This document shows positions 18,929 to 27,713 of a stretch of 59,283 bases of DNA, piece after piece; the stretch's first letter is position 1, and every line of letters starts with the position of its first letter. Where the stretch lies: assembly GCF_030697065.1 (NCBI RefSeq), contig NZ_JAUYQU010000140.1, positions 1 to 59,283 of the forward strand, in the 5' to 3' direction. The translations under genes and the position numbers were made by a program. This DNA comes from Bradyrhizobium sp. (GTDB lineage: Bacteria > Pseudomonadota > Alphaproteobacteria > Rhizobiales > Xanthobacteraceae). The notes beneath the pieces are model-generated. The model was not told the DNA's origin. It saw nothing but the letters and a program-made list of their open reading frames with translations, and made no database searches.

Positions 18929-20008
18929 CTACGCCGCCAGCCGGCCGCGATTGTTCTCGGCCAGAATGGGGCGGATCAGCCGGCCAAAGCGCTCGGCTTC
19001 CTCGTCGTGCAGATAGCCCGACAGGCAAAACGAATGGCAGCCGGCGTCGATGAATTGCTGCAAGGTGTCGGCGCATTGCGCGGGATTGCCGACCACCGCG
19101 ATGCCGGCGCCGGGCCGCACCTTGGTGATGCCGGTCCACAGATGCGGCATCAGCAGATCGCCGTGCTCGCGGGCGAGTTCCTGCACCCGCCGGTTGGCCT
19201 CCGATTTGTTGTAGAGCGTCTTCATCTCCTGCTTCTGACGCTCGGTGGCATTGCGCACCAGCACGTCGGCGGCCTCCCACGCGTCCGCTTCGTCTTCGCG
19301 ACAGATCACCTGCAGCCGCATGCCGAAGCCGATGGCCTTCTCGCGGCCATGGGCCCGCGCCATCTCCCTGATCTCGGCGATATTGGCGGCGATGCGTTCC
19401 GGCAGGTCGCCCCAAAACAGGTGCACGTCGGAATGCTTCGCCGACATTTCCCAGGCCGGCCGCGAACCGCCGCCGAGATAGAATTTCGGAAATGGCTGCT
19501 GCAGCGGGCGCGGCCTTATATGCGCGCCGGACAAATTATGAAACTTGCCGTCGAAATGCAGCGGGCCACGGGTGGTCCACAGCGCTTTCAGGATCGAGAC
19601 CTCCTCCTCCATCAGCGCATAGCGCTCCTCCTTGCCGTAGCGCACGCCCTCGCCCTCGACCTCGCTCTCGTTCTGGCCGGCAATCAGGTTGATGCAGATG
19701 CGTCCGCCCGACAAATGGTCGAAAGTCGAGATCATCTTGGCCAGCAGCACTGGATTGATATAGCCGGGCCGGGCCGCGATCAGCGGCTTTATCCTGGACG
19801 AACGCGCCGCCATGAAGGCGCCGGTGATCCAGGCCTCCCAGCACACCGAGCCGACCGGGATGAGCAGATACTCAAAGCCCGCGGCCTCGGCGGCCTGCAC
19901 CACGCGGTCGCACAATTCGGGCGATCCCGGCACCTGCGCCTCCGGAAGGCCATAGGCCGTGGTGTCGCCGTGCGTGGGCAGGTACCAGCCGAATTCGAGC
20001 GGACGCAT
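18929..20008 (-). CDS. LLM-class flavin-dependent oxidoreductase (SsuD-like)
   Basis: A 359-residue luciferase-like monooxygenase closer to the alkanesulfonate monooxygenase type. FGWYLPTHGD opens the barrel; RPGYINPVLLAKMISTFDHLSGGR and INLIAGQNESEVEGEG carry the SsuD-like flavin and substrate segments. FYLGGGSRPAWEMSAKHSDVHLFWGD is the C-terminal strand-loop of the family. It should be an FMNH2-dependent oxygenase with an imported organic substrate. It is encoded 92 bp downstream of the TRAP transporter on the same strand, and this context supports co-expression with uptake. No flavin reductase gene is adjacent. The substrate cannot be named. Confidence 0.85.
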   Translation of the reverse strand: MRPLEFGWYLPTHGDTTAYGLPEAQVPGSPELCDRVVQAAEAAGFEYLLIPVGSVCWEAWITGAFMAARSSRIKPLIAARPGYINPVLLAKMISTFDHLSGGRICINLIAGQNESEVEGEGVRYGKEERYALMEEEVSILKALWTTRGPLHFDGKFHNLSGAHIRPRPLQQPFPKFYLGGGSRPAWEMSAKHSDVHLFWGDLPERIAANIAEIREMARAHGREKAIGFGMRLQVICREDEADAWEAADVLVRNATERQKQEMKTLYNKSEANRRVQELAREHGDLLMPHLWTGITKVRPGAGIAVVGNPAQCADTLQQFIDAGCHSFCLSGYLHDEEAERFGRLIRPILAENNRGRLAA

Positions 20009-20100
20009 GCAGTTTCTCCCTGAAGGCGGCTTCGCCGCGCAGTTTTCTCAAGGAGCAGTTTACAGCCTGGGTCCCGCGGAACAATCGGATACGTAGCGGT

Positions 20101-21441
20101 TCAGGGGCAGATATAGCCGACGCCGCTCGGATTCTTGAAGCAACCGACCGATTCCGGCAGCAATTGCTTGGGCAGCCACAGCACTACTTCGGGAAAGAAG
20201 ATGCAGAACGCGATCGCACCCAGGAACACGAAGTAGATCGGAAGCGACGCCAGCATCGCCTTGCCAAAGCGCACCCCGACGAATTTCGACGCCATCAGCA
20301 GCGCCAGGCCGTAAGGCGGCGTGATCAGCCCGAACGCCAGCGTGACGATGATGACGACGCCCATGTGCACCGGGTTGATGTCGGTGCTCTGGGTGAGGTC
20401 GGAAATGATCGGCATGAAGATGATGATGGCAGGGATCGCGTCGATGAAGTCGCCGACGATGATGAACAGCACGACCAGCAGCAGCATGATCATGAAGGGA
20501 TCGCCGCCGGCCGCCGACGATATCCAGCCCGACACGACCGCCGGCCCGCGCAGATAGGCCAGCATCCAGCCGAACATCGATGCGGCGCCGATGGTGATGA
20601 GCGGAATGGAATAGAGCAATCCGGTCAGCGCCATGTCGCGCGGCAGATACCTGATATGACCCGGATTGAGCAGCGGAATCGCGACGAACAGGATGTAGGC
20701 CACCGCGATGATACCGGCCTCGGTCGGCGTGAAGTGCCCGGTCAGGATGCCGCCCATGATGATGAACGGAATCATCAGCGGTATAGCCGCCTGCCTGGTG
20801 GCGATCGCGAATTTGCCGAATGTCGCCCGCTTGTGCTTGAGGCCGACCGGGCCGAAGAAGTGGCTGTAGATCATCAGCCCGATGCCGACGAACACGCCGG
20901 GTACCACGCCGGCAAGGAATAGTCCGCCGATCGAAACATTGCCGGTCGCGCCATACACCACGGCCATGATGCTGGGCGGAATCAGGTTGGCCATGGTCGA
21001 GGCGGCGGCGATCAGCGCTGCCGTGAAGGCGAGGTCGTAGCCTTCCCGCTTCATCTCCGGCGCCAGGGTGCGCGACAGGATGGCGACGTCGGCGGCGGAC
21101 GAGCCGGAAATGCCGGCGAAGAACATGCTGAAGATCGTCACCACCTGCGCCAGACCGCCACGCAAATGTCCGACCAGCGTCTGCGACAGCGTGATCATGC
21201 GGGAGGTGACGTTGGCCGACGTCATGAGATCGCCGACCAGCAGGAAGAACGGTATCGCCAGCAGCGCTTCGGTGTCCATGCCGTTGAAGAGCTGCGCCAT
21301 CATCGAGGCGAGGCTGACCGGGGTGAACGCCGTCACCACCAGCACCGACGCGATCAGGGCGAATGCCACCGGCACGCCCATATAGCCGAGGAACAGGAAC
21401 AGAAATCCCATCAGGAAGATGAGTCCGCCATTGGTGGTCAC
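20101..21441 (-). CDS. dctM: TRAP transporter large permease subunit
   Basis: A 446-residue DctM-type permease with about twelve membrane helices. It opens with GGLIFLMGFLFLFLGYMGVP and holds the family motifs FAGISGSSAADVA, IPPSIMAVVYGATGNVSIG and GDFIDAIPAIIIFMPI. It forms the sodium-driven channel of a tripartite ATP-independent periplasmic transporter. A longer frame upstream is an extension through dctQ; the GTG at 21441 overlaps the dctQ stop (GTGA, 4 nt), which fixes the start by translational coupling. The unusually long C-terminal tail (LPKQLLPESVGCFKNPSGVGYICP) ends with two cysteines. Confidence 0.92.
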   Translation of the reverse strand: MTTNGGLIFLMGFLFLFLGYMGVPVAFALIASVLVVTAFTPVSLASMMAQLFNGMDTEALLAIPFFLLVGDLMTSANVTSRMITLSQTLVGHLRGGLAQVVTIFSMFFAGISGSSAADVAILSRTLAPEMKREGYDLAFTAALIAAASTMANLIPPSIMAVVYGATGNVSIGGLFLAGVVPGVFVGIGLMIYSHFFGPVGLKHKRATFGKFAIATRQAAIPLMIPFIIMGGILTGHFTPTEAGIIAVAYILFVAIPLLNPGHIRYLPRDMALTGLLYSIPLITIGAASMFGWMLAYLRGPAVVSGWISSAAGGDPFMIMLLLVVLFIIVGDFIDAIPAIIIFMPIISDLTQSTDINPVHMGVVIIVTLAFGLITPPYGLALLMASKFVGVRFGKAMLASLPIYFVFLGAIAFCIFFPEVVLWLPKQLLPESVGCFKNPSGVGYICP

Positions 21442-21986
21442 AGCGCCTTCCTCTTCTCGTCGGTGGGCGTCGTGCCGGCGAAGCCGTGCTTCCAGCCGTT
21501 GACCATCTGCTCGACGATGAAAATGGAGACCAGCACACCGCACAGGGGAATCGCCGCATACAGGCTGGACAGCGGCGTCATCGAGGGCATGCGAAGGCTC
21601 TTGAAGCCGTCGAGAAAGTTCAGATAGCCGAAATAGACCATGCACAGCGCGACGCCGAGCACGACCAGCCGGTTGAACATCTCGAAGAACAGCCGCCTGT
21701 TGCCGGTCAGCGACTCCGCCAGCACGGCGAGATAGAGGTGGTCGTTGCGCCGCGTCGCCGCGCCGACGCCGATGAAGATGCCGTAGATGAAGAAGGTCAT
21801 GGTCGCCTCCTGGAGCCAGAGCCAGGGATGACCGATGGTGCGGGTGACGACGTCACACATTACTAGCACGGAGAAGCCGGTAATGGCGACGCCGCACAGA
21901 ATCATCAGGACCTGTTCGAGCCAGTCGAGCGCGCGCCATTTCAGGTACCGCTGCTCCTCCAGGACGAGGCTCTTGAATGCGCGCAT
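21438..21986 (-). CDS. dctQ: TRAP transporter small permease subunit
   Basis: A 182-residue protein with four predicted helices, including VLMILCGVAITGFSVLVMCD, FFIYGIFIGVGAATRRNDHL and LSSLYAAIPLCGVLVSIFIV. The R-x-x-D-H-L segment after helix two is typical of DctQ. It partners DctM in the inner membrane. It starts at ATG 21986, 75 bp after dctP, with a stem-loop in the gap, and overlaps dctM by 4 nt. Confidence 0.9.
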   Translation of the reverse strand: MRAFKSLVLEEQRYLKWRALDWLEQVLMILCGVAITGFSVLVMCDVVTRTIGHPWLWLQEATMTFFIYGIFIGVGAATRRNDHLYLAVLAESLTGNRRLFFEMFNRLVVLGVALCMVYFGYLNFLDGFKSLRMPSMTPLSSLYAAIPLCGVLVSIFIVEQMVNGWKHGFAGTTPTDEKRKAL

Positions 21987-22018
21987 AGTCTATTCTCGAA
22001 TCCGGATGTCGGGCGCCG

Positions 22019-22049
22019 CGAAGCGGAGAGCTTCTCCCTCCCCGCTTCG
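22019..22049. other. Stem-loop between dctP and dctQ
   Basis: CGAAGCGG (22019-22026) and CCGCTTCG (22042-22049) form a perfect 8-bp stem with a 15-nt loop. It lies between the binding-protein gene and the permease genes, a position where stem-loops elsewhere stabilise the upstream message or partly terminate transcription. No U-tract follows on the transcribed (minus) strand. Confidence 0.5.
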
Positions 22050-22061
22050 TGAGCGCGCCGC

Positions 22062-23069
22062 CTATTTGACGTTGCGCACCATGCCGAGGACCTTCACGGC
22101 GTTCGGGCCGAGGTCCGACGCCAGCTTGTCCTGGATCGGCTTGCTGATTTCGGCGAAGCCCGATTTGTCGACGTTCTTGACGACCTTGACGCCGATCTTC
22201 TGCAGCTTCGCCAGCGCTTCGTGCTCAAGCTTGAAGGCGGCGGCGGGCTCGTTGCGGCTGACCTCGTCGGCGGCGGCCTGCACCCATTTCTTCTGCTCGT
22301 CGGTGAGGCTGCTCCACACTTTGTCGCTGACGAACAGCGCGGCATTGTTGGCTTCGTGCTCGGTGAGCGAGAGCACCGGCGCCGGCTCGTAATGCTTGTT
22401 GACGAGATAGTTGTTGATGCCGTTTTCGGCCATGTCGACGACGCCGGTCTGCAGCGAGGTGTAGACCTCGCCGAACGGCATATGCACCACCTGGGCGCCG
22501 TAGGCCGGAAACAGCGTATCTTCCGTGACGGTGGCCTGGACGCGAACCTTGAGACCCTTGATATCGGCGACCTTCTCCACCGCCTTCTTGCCGTACATGT
22601 GCCGCAGGCCCTGCGACCCCAACCCGAGCATATGCGCCCCCTTCATCTTGGCCGCGTACAGCTCCTTCATCGCTGCGATCACGGCGGGATCGCCGAGGAC
22701 CTTGATGGCGTGGGCTTCGTCACGGAAGATGAAGTGGATCGAGAATACGCCGGATTCCGGCTGTGCGGTCGAGGCGTTGGCGGTCGACAGCATCACGAAG
22801 TCGATGTCGCCGGTCTGCACCTTTTGCAGCGTCTGCGCCTCGGTGCCGAGCTGGGCGCCGGGATATTGATTGATCGACAGCGTGCCCTTGCTGAGTTCGC
22901 CCAGCTTCTTGTTGAACATTTCGGCGCCGATGCCGTAACCGCTGTTCTTGGGCTGGTCGTAGGCGAACGAGAACTCGCGCTTTTGCGCCAAGGCTGCGGT
23001 CGAGGCCATCGCCAGCGCGGCGCCGAGCAGAATGCCGCGCGCAAGCGGCAGATACCGTGAAACGGACAT
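22062..23069 (-). CDS. dctP: TRAP transporter periplasmic substrate-binding protein
   Basis: A 335-residue DctP-family protein. A Sec signal peptide (ARGILLGAALAMASTAALAQ) is followed by mature sequence KREFSFAYDQPKNSGYGIGAE. Family landmarks include INQYPGAQLGTEAQTLQKVQTGDIDF, the region GLKVRVQ with the ligand-anchoring Arg, and MPFGEVYTSLQTGVVD. It delivers a carboxylate-like ligand to DctQM. The start at 23069 is fixed by a strong ribosome binding site (GGGGAGGAATTCA) and by the signal peptide; the open frame upstream overlaps the divergent regulator and is not real. Regulation is likely by the divergent GntR protein. Confidence 0.92.
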   Translation of the reverse strand: MSVSRYLPLARGILLGAALAMASTAALAQKREFSFAYDQPKNSGYGIGAEMFNKKLGELSKGTLSINQYPGAQLGTEAQTLQKVQTGDIDFVMLSTANASTAQPESGVFSIHFIFRDEAHAIKVLGDPAVIAAMKELYAAKMKGAHMLGLGSQGLRHMYGKKAVEKVADIKGLKVRVQATVTEDTLFPAYGAQVVHMPFGEVYTSLQTGVVDMAENGINNYLVNKHYEPAPVLSLTEHEANNAALFVSDKVWSSLTDEQKKWVQAAADEVSRNEPAAAFKLEHEALAKLQKIGVKVVKNVDKSGFAEISKPIQDKLASDLGPNAVKVLGMVRNVK

Positions 23070-23179
23070 TGAATTCCTCCCCTGCTGTCGCCGCTTTTGC
23101 GGACTGATGGTTCGCCGGACAGGTGCCCGGCCGCGGCAGTATCGACCGCGGCGATGTTGCACACAAGATAGTTTTTTAG

Positions 23180-23191
23180 ATTGTATACTAT
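23180..23191. promoter_or_regulatory. Candidate GntR/FadR-type operator
   Basis: ATTGTATACTAT lies in the divergent dctP/GntR intergenic region. TNGT-NN-ACNA symmetry around GTATAC fits the FadR/VanR subfamily operator style. It is 25 bp from the regulator start, suiting autorepression. Inferred from pattern and position only. Confidence 0.5.
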
Positions 23192-23215
23192 TTGGGAGAA
23201 TGGCAGGCTGCGGCG

Positions 23216-23974
23216 ATGGCGACCGCTCGAATTTCCAGAAAGCCGCCGTCCCGCAGGGACGCGGCGGCCTCTGCAGGCATGTCACCCGCGGTGGCCGGCC
23301 CCCAGCCGCGCGAGCCATCGATCGCCGACCTGATCGTGCGAAAGCTCGAGGAAGACATCGTGCTCGGCCGGCGGCATCCGCGCGAGCGGCTGGTCGAGCA
23401 GGACCTGTGCACGGCTTTCGATACCCATCGCGGCGACGTCCGGCTCGCACTGTTCGAACTGGAGAAGATGGGAATCGTCGAGCGGATCCCGAACCGCGGC
23501 GCCATCGTGCGCGATCTGAAGCCGCGCGAGGTGGCGGAGATCTACGACGTGCGCGAGGAACTCGAGGTGATGGCGGTGCGCATCCTGCCGTTTCCGGTGC
23601 CGGACGCGGATCTCGCCAGGCTTGAGGCGATCCAGCACGAGCACGGCATGGCCGTCGACGCCGGCGACCTGCTGGAGGTGTTCCACAGCAATGTCCGGTT
23701 TCATCGCGCCTTGTTCGGCCTGTGCGGCAACACCAGCCTGATCGAAACCATCGAATATCTGGCGCAGAAGGTCTCAGGCATCCGGTCCTATGCGCACGCC
23801 AAGCCGGAGGCGCTGAACGACTCCCGCCGCGATCATATCGCCATGATCAAGGCGCTGCGGAATTCGCGCCGCGACGACCTGATCAGGCTGACGCGCCGGC
23901 ATCTCAAGCCCGCGGTGCGGGCCTATATCGATGCCTACCGGCGACGCTTCGGTGACGGCGGCTCCGCAGCCTGA
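23216..23974 (+). CDS. GntR-family transcriptional regulator (FCD domain)
   Basis: A 252-residue regulator. The winged helix occupies about residues 32-95 (IADLIVRKLEEDIVLGRRHPRERLVEQDLC, then RGDVRLALFELEKMGIVERIPNRGAIV). The FCD effector domain follows with EIYDVREELEVMAVRI, FHSNVRFHRALFG and HIAMIKALRNSRRDDLIRLTRRHLKP, which contains the metal/ligand-binding Asp and His positions. It is divergent from dctP and probably represses the TRAP operon until a carboxylate ligand binds. The ATG at 23216 is chosen; a TTG 24 nt upstream after an AT-rich operator-like tract is less likely. The first 30 residues are basic and poorly conserved. Confidence 0.88.
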   Translation: MATARISRKPPSRRDAAASAGMSPAVAGPQPREPSIADLIVRKLEEDIVLGRRHPRERLVEQDLCTAFDTHRGDVRLALFELEKMGIVERIPNRGAIVRDLKPREVAEIYDVREELEVMAVRILPFPVPDADLARLEAIQHEHGMAVDAGDLLEVFHSNVRFHRALFGLCGNTSLIETIEYLAQKVSGIRSYAHAKPEALNDSRRDHIAMIKALRNSRRDDLIRLTRRHLKPAVRAYIDAYRRRFGDGGSAA

Positions 23975-23999
23975 GCCATGGCGCGCAGCCATGACTATT

Positions 24000-24227
24000 T
24001 CACGTCGGTCCCTTGAGCCGCTCGCGATAGGCCTCCAGGCCCAAACGGACGTCCTTGTCCTCGACCCATTCGCCGCTCTCATCCATCACGCCGGTCTCCA
24101 GCATCGCGGCGGCGCAGGGCCAGTGCAGATCGACCCAGCGCGGGACATCGGCCTCCGCCATGCCGCTGCGGCGGCAGATCCGCTCGGCCATCTCGCGGGC
24201 CAGTGGTTCGATGTTGGAAGAACTCAT
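24000..24227 (-). CDS. Small conserved hypothetical protein (75 aa)
   Basis: A 75-residue soluble protein (MSSSNIEPLAREMAERICRR...). It is acidic and helical in look, with a WVDLHWPCAAAMLETGVMDESG centre. No signal peptide, membrane segment or known motif is visible. It is not confidently recognised; proteins of this size with ICRR and WVDLHW segments are, from memory, common in Bradyrhizobium. It sits between the GntR gene (convergent) and the patatin gene (same strand, 76 bp upstream). Confidence 0.6.
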   Translation of the reverse strand: MSSSNIEPLAREMAERICRRSGMAEADVPRWVDLHWPCAAAMLETGVMDESGEWVEDKDVRLGLEAYRERLKGPT

Positions 24228-24303
24228 GCAATCATCATCGGCTGAGTGGCGGTCGTGACGCCCGGTTATACCGGAACAGCGCCGACAGCATGGCAGACCG
24301 GCG

Positions 24304-26127
24304 TCATCGATCGGTTGCCGGACTTGCGGTGGCGAGGATGGCTTCCATCGCAGGATTGCCCTCCGCCTCTAGCGTGGCGATGGCTTCGCGCGCCCAGAGA
24401 TAGGACGCATCGAAGATCTCGGTATGGCGTTCGAACTCGGTGACGCCGATGTCGGGCGAAAACGGCGGCCGCATCACATGATCGTGCGGCGCGGTCGGCA
24501 GCGTATCGTAGCGCTGATGCGCCACCAGGCTTCGCCACAGCACGTTGACCGCGCTCGGCGCCGCGGGCAACAGCTTCTTGCGGAACGGCGTCAGCATCGC
24601 CAGAACGAGTTCGAACCGCCCGGGCAGTTCGGCGTAGTCGACGTCGAACATCTCCTCGGCGGGATCGCCGAAATGCACCACCAGATTGGGGCCGCTCTTC
24701 AGCTGGTGCATCTGTGCCAGCGGCACATTGTCGATCAGGCAGCCATCGACCAGCATCGCGCCGTCAGGCGTATAGAACGGCGGCAGCAGTCCAGGGATCG
24801 CGCTGGAGGCGCGTACCGCTTGCCACAGCAGCCCCGAGCGGATCAATTCGAGATTATGGGTGGACAGATTGGTCGCGACCGCCGCGAACGGCCGCCAGCA
24901 ATCCTCGATCCGGCATTGATCGCCATATTGATCCGCCAGCGCGCGATCGAACGCCTTGTGATCGAGCAGGGCATAGCGCGGCCAGGTCGGCCGCCGGAAG
25001 CTGCGGCTCCTGACGAAGATTTCATGGGTGCCGCGCTCGAGATGATCGGCCTCGTGATTCTTGGCGAAGCCCGCCGCCATCGCCGAGCCGACGCTGGTGC
25101 CGACGAAGATATCGAACACGACGCCGCGCTCGCGAAATGCCTTGTAGATACCGACATGCGCGGAGCCGAAGGCGCCGCCGCCGGCCGCGACGAAACCGAG
25201 CGCGCGCCCGGACATGAAGCGGATCAGGCTGTCGATATCGGCCTGGTCCTGGAGCGCGACATGGTGATTCATGAAGCAGGGCAGACGCGTGAGCCAGGCC
25301 GCAGTGCCGCTGACCTCGCCGCTGCGCCGTTCGTGAACGCGGACCAGGCGGCGCGCCGAGGCGGGATGAATCCTGCAGGCGAAGCTCTCGACCTCGGTCA
25401 GCACGCCGGCGACCGGCGCCTTGCCATGCGTCACAAACACGACCATGTCGGCCTGGCGAATGGCCTTGCGGGTCCAGATCGAATCTTCGCTGCCGCCGAG
25501 ATAGACCACCAGCGGCGCGGTCTGCTCGATCCTGTTGAGCCAGGCGGTGACGTCAGCCGAATCCAGCGCCCGGCCGGGAAACATGGCCTCGAGGCGGGCG
25601 GGATCGACGATCTCGGCATTGGTGGCCGCAAGTCCGGCGCGCAGGCGGCGATCGAACGCCGGCGGGATGGTTTCATGGCCGCCCTGGATCAGCGCCACCG
25701 TTCGCGCCGTCGGCGAAGCGCGGATCGGGGTGATGCGCGACGTTTCCCGGGCGAAGCGCAGCGCCAGCGCCGCGAGCACCGCCTCGAGGATCGCCGGGGT
25801 GTGCTCGGCCAGTTGGTGATAGGCCGCGCGCGTCAGCACCAGCACGCTGGTGTCGCGGATCGCGATCACATCGGCGGTGCGCGGCACATTGGCGAAGAAG
25901 CCGATCTCGCCGACCAGTTCGCCGGCGCGAAGCTCGGCGATCGGCGCGGCATCGCCCGATTTGCGGACCGCGAGCGCGCCATGCAGCACGATGAACAGGG
26001 CGTCCGAAGGCTCGCCCTGCCCCACCAGCAACTGCCCGCGCACCAGATCGCGGCGGACCATGGCGCGAACGGCGATCCGCCGCTGTTCGGAACTGAGCGT
26101 TCTGAACAGCGCGAAATCGTCGGACAC
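24304..26127 (-). CDS. Cyclic nucleotide-binding patatin-like phospholipase
   Basis: A 607-residue protein resembling neuropathy-target-esterase/RssA relatives. An N-terminal cyclic-nucleotide-binding domain (about residues 1-125) shows FIVLHGALAVRKSGD and LRAGELVGEIGFFANVPRTADV, the phosphate-binding-cassette region. The patatin domain begins near residue 300 with AAGGGAFGSAHVGIYKAF (oxyanion loop), then GTSVGSAMAAGF with the nucleophile Ser (GxSxG), and VDGCLIDNVPL with the catalytic Asp. It should hydrolyse acyl chains from (lyso)phospholipids and may respond to cAMP or cGMP. The frame extends to an ATG at 26163, but GTG at 26127 follows AGGGGGAAAC, a better ribosome binding site, and is preferred. 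Confidence 0.88.
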   Translation of the reverse strand: MSDDFALFRTLSSEQRRIAVRAMVRRDLVRGQLLVGQGEPSDALFIVLHGALAVRKSGDAAPIAELRAGELVGEIGFFANVPRTADVIAIRDTSVLVLTRAAYHQLAEHTPAILEAVLAALALRFARETSRITPIRASPTARTVALIQGGHETIPPAFDRRLRAGLAATNAEIVDPARLEAMFPGRALDSADVTAWLNRIEQTAPLVVYLGGSEDSIWTRKAIRQADMVVFVTHGKAPVAGVLTEVESFACRIHPASARRLVRVHERRSGEVSGTAAWLTRLPCFMNHHVALQDQADIDSLIRFMSGRALGFVAAGGGAFGSAHVGIYKAFRERGVVFDIFVGTSVGSAMAAGFAKNHEADHLERGTHEIFVRSRSFRRPTWPRYALLDHKAFDRALADQYGDQCRIEDCWRPFAAVATNLSTHNLELIRSGLLWQAVRASSAIPGLLPPFYTPDGAMLVDGCLIDNVPLAQMHQLKSGPNLVVHFGDPAEEMFDVDYAELPGRFELVLAMLTPFRKKLLPAAPSAVNVLWRSLVAHQRYDTLPTAPHDHVMRPPFSPDIGVTEFERHTEIFDASYLWAREAIATLEAEGNPAMEAILATASPATDR

Positions 26128-26231
26128 GTTTCCCCCTGCAAATGTCGAGCTCAGCCCATCCATCGGCCATCCCGGTTCTCGTTGGCGCCAATGTATCGCC
26201 GGCCCGCCGTCACGGCGAGCGATTTAGGATT

Positions 26232-26276
26232 TGCTGCGCCCGCGAAAGACGGCAGCCCCCCGGAGGCGGCGCAGCA
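26232..26276. other. Stem-loop between UspA and patatin genes
   Basis: TGCTGCGCC (26232-26240) and GGCGCAGCA (26268-26276) are perfect complements separated by 27 nt that themselves are GC-rich. The element lies just 3' of the uspA stop for transcripts on the minus strand and may act in termination. No U-tract follows. Confidence 0.4.
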
Positions 26277-26297
26277 CGACCGGGCACCAATGCGGGG

Positions 26298-26771
26298 CTA
26301 TGCCTCAGGCGTCGTCAGCATCCGGGCGAACTGATCGTCGCCGATCTCGGTCTGGGCGATCAGGACACTGCAACGAAGCTGATCGGTGAGATAGGTGCCG
26401 ACCGAGCCAAACCACCATCGCGCCAGCGGCCCGGAGGGCCGATGGCCCACCACGACCAGATTCGCGCCGATCTCTTCCGCGACCGCGGCGATCTGCTGTG
26501 CAGGCGCGCCCATGCCCAGCCGTGCCGTCGGTGAGAATCCAACGGCCCTGAGCCGCTCGACGCCCTCGGCCAGGATCGCCTTGTAGGCCGAAATCTGCTC
26601 GTCCATCGAGATCCCGACGCCGCCCTCCAGGGTCGCAAGCGCGGGGGCGTTTTCCACCACCGCGAGCAGGAAGACCTCCGCGCCGCACAATTGCGCAAGC
26701 TTCGCACCTTCCCGCAACGCGCGCCGTCCCTCGATCGAGCCGTCATAGGCGAGCAGAACTTTTTGATACAT
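26298..26771 (-). CDS. Universal stress protein, UspA family
   Basis: A 157-residue single-domain Usp protein. It opens with KVLLAYDGSIEGRRALREG, and the ATP-binding G-2x-G-9x-G(S/T) region is VVVGHRPSGPLARWWFGSVG, here with a Pro-Leu-Ala-Arg insertion-like composition. Usp proteins accumulate under starvation and stress. It starts at ATG 26771; no clear partner gene. The insertion LEGGVGISMDEQISAYKAILAEG is typical of the family helix two. Confidence 0.88.
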   Translation of the reverse strand: MYQKVLLAYDGSIEGRRALREGAKLAQLCGAEVFLLAVVENAPALATLEGGVGISMDEQISAYKAILAEGVERLRAVGFSPTARLGMGAPAQQIAAVAEEIGANLVVVGHRPSGPLARWWFGSVGTYLTDQLRCSVLIAQTEIGDDQFARMLTTPEA

Positions 26772-26966
26772 GAGGCGCCCCCTTCGATGGCCATGAGTCC
26801 GTGAAGGCTAGCACTTATCGACCGGCTGGGAAGCTGAACTTGCTCCCGGGAGGAGCAATCGGGAAGATCCCCCGCTTCCGGATTCGGCGCAGGAGCGCTG
26901 CAGGGCCGCGATCCCTGACCTTTTCCCGTTTCGGCCTGCTTCCCTTCCCAAAGCCCCGGCGGCCCG

Positions 26967-26995
26967 TTGCCCCTGCCCGGGCGATCAGCTTAGAT
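26967..26995 (+). promoter_or_regulatory. Sigma-70-type promoter for the membrane-protein gene
   Basis: TTGCCC (26967-26972), a 17-bp spacer, then TTAGAT (26990-26995). The -35 and first half of the spacer (GTTGCCCCTGCCC) are identical to the tRNA promoter at 27714, which supports recognition by the same sigma factor. Confidence 0.5.
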
Positions 26996-27036
26996 GGACC
27001 ACACAGCATTTGCCGGAATTCGGGCTCCGACAGACC

Positions 27037-27558
27037 ATGAACGACAGTCAACAGCCCCCGGCGAACCAGACGCCGCCCGGCAGACACGGCACGTTCGCCG
27101 CCCTTGCGTTCGGCCTCGTTTTCATCGGCATGGGGATGCCGTTCGTCCTGATGTGGGCCGGCATCATTACGCCGGATCCGTCGAAGTTGAAGGCGCCGTT
27201 GTGGGTGGTCGGCTGCGCGGGAATGGCGTTCGTCCTGGCCGGGCTTTCGTTTGTCCTGAACGCTCCTGGCGCGACCCTGCGGCGCAACGGCAGCCTGCCG
27301 GAGACCTCACCGCGACCGCTGCGCATCGCCAAGGATGCGACGTCGCTGGGAATCATCATTCTACTCGCCCTTGTTGCGACGTGGGCCGCCGTCGGAACAG
27401 GCGAGATCAAGACCACAATCTCGGCAGGCGGAATAACGTCGCAGCGAAGCGGGGATTCCACCATCGGCCGCATCGTCTTCGCGGCAGGCGCCGCATTGTG
27501 CTGGATTTTCGTGTTGTTTGCAGCGCGGCAGATGTGGCGCAAGCACCGCGCGGGCTGA
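27037..27558 (+). CDS. Hypothetical membrane protein, four predicted helices
   Basis: A 173-residue protein with helices near residues 20-42 (ALAFGLVFIGMGMPFVLMWAG), 55-72 (LWVVGCAGMAFVLAGLSFVL), 100-120 (SLGIIILLALVATWAAVG) and 143-165 (IVFAAGAALCWIFVLFAAR). No catalytic motif is recognised. The ATG at 27037 is chosen over a TTG 27 nt upstream. About 35 nt of leader separates it from the promoter at 26967-26995. Confidence 0.65.
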   Translation: MNDSQQPPANQTPPGRHGTFAALAFGLVFIGMGMPFVLMWAGIITPDPSKLKAPLWVVGCAGMAFVLAGLSFVLNAPGATLRRNGSLPETSPRPLRIAKDATSLGIIILLALVATWAAVGTGEIKTTISAGGITSQRSGDSTIGRIVFAAGAALCWIFVLFAARQMWRKHRAG

Positions 27559-27624
27559 CCTGCCGTCATGACGCGCCGTTTGCTTCAAGCAGGTTCTGAT
27601 GGCGCTCTCGGCACGTCCATCCTG

Positions 27625-27668
27625 GGCGCACCCGACACGATTCGAACGCGTGACCTTTGCCTTCGGAG
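27625..27668 (-). pseudogene. Inverted 3' fragment of tRNA-Arg(CCG)
   Basis: The reverse strand matches the last 44 nt (before CA) of the tRNA-Arg at 27752-27828 from the anticodon loop (CTCCGAAGG) to the acceptor (GGGTGCGCC), with one difference in the T-stem region (G for A). No 5' half with a matching acceptor stem is present, so it cannot be a functional tRNA. It lies 83 bp from the intact gene in opposite orientation. Confidence 0.85.
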
Positions 27669-27713
27669 CCCTGCTCCACCCAAACAGCTGATTTAATGCT
27701 CTTTTCAGGGCCG

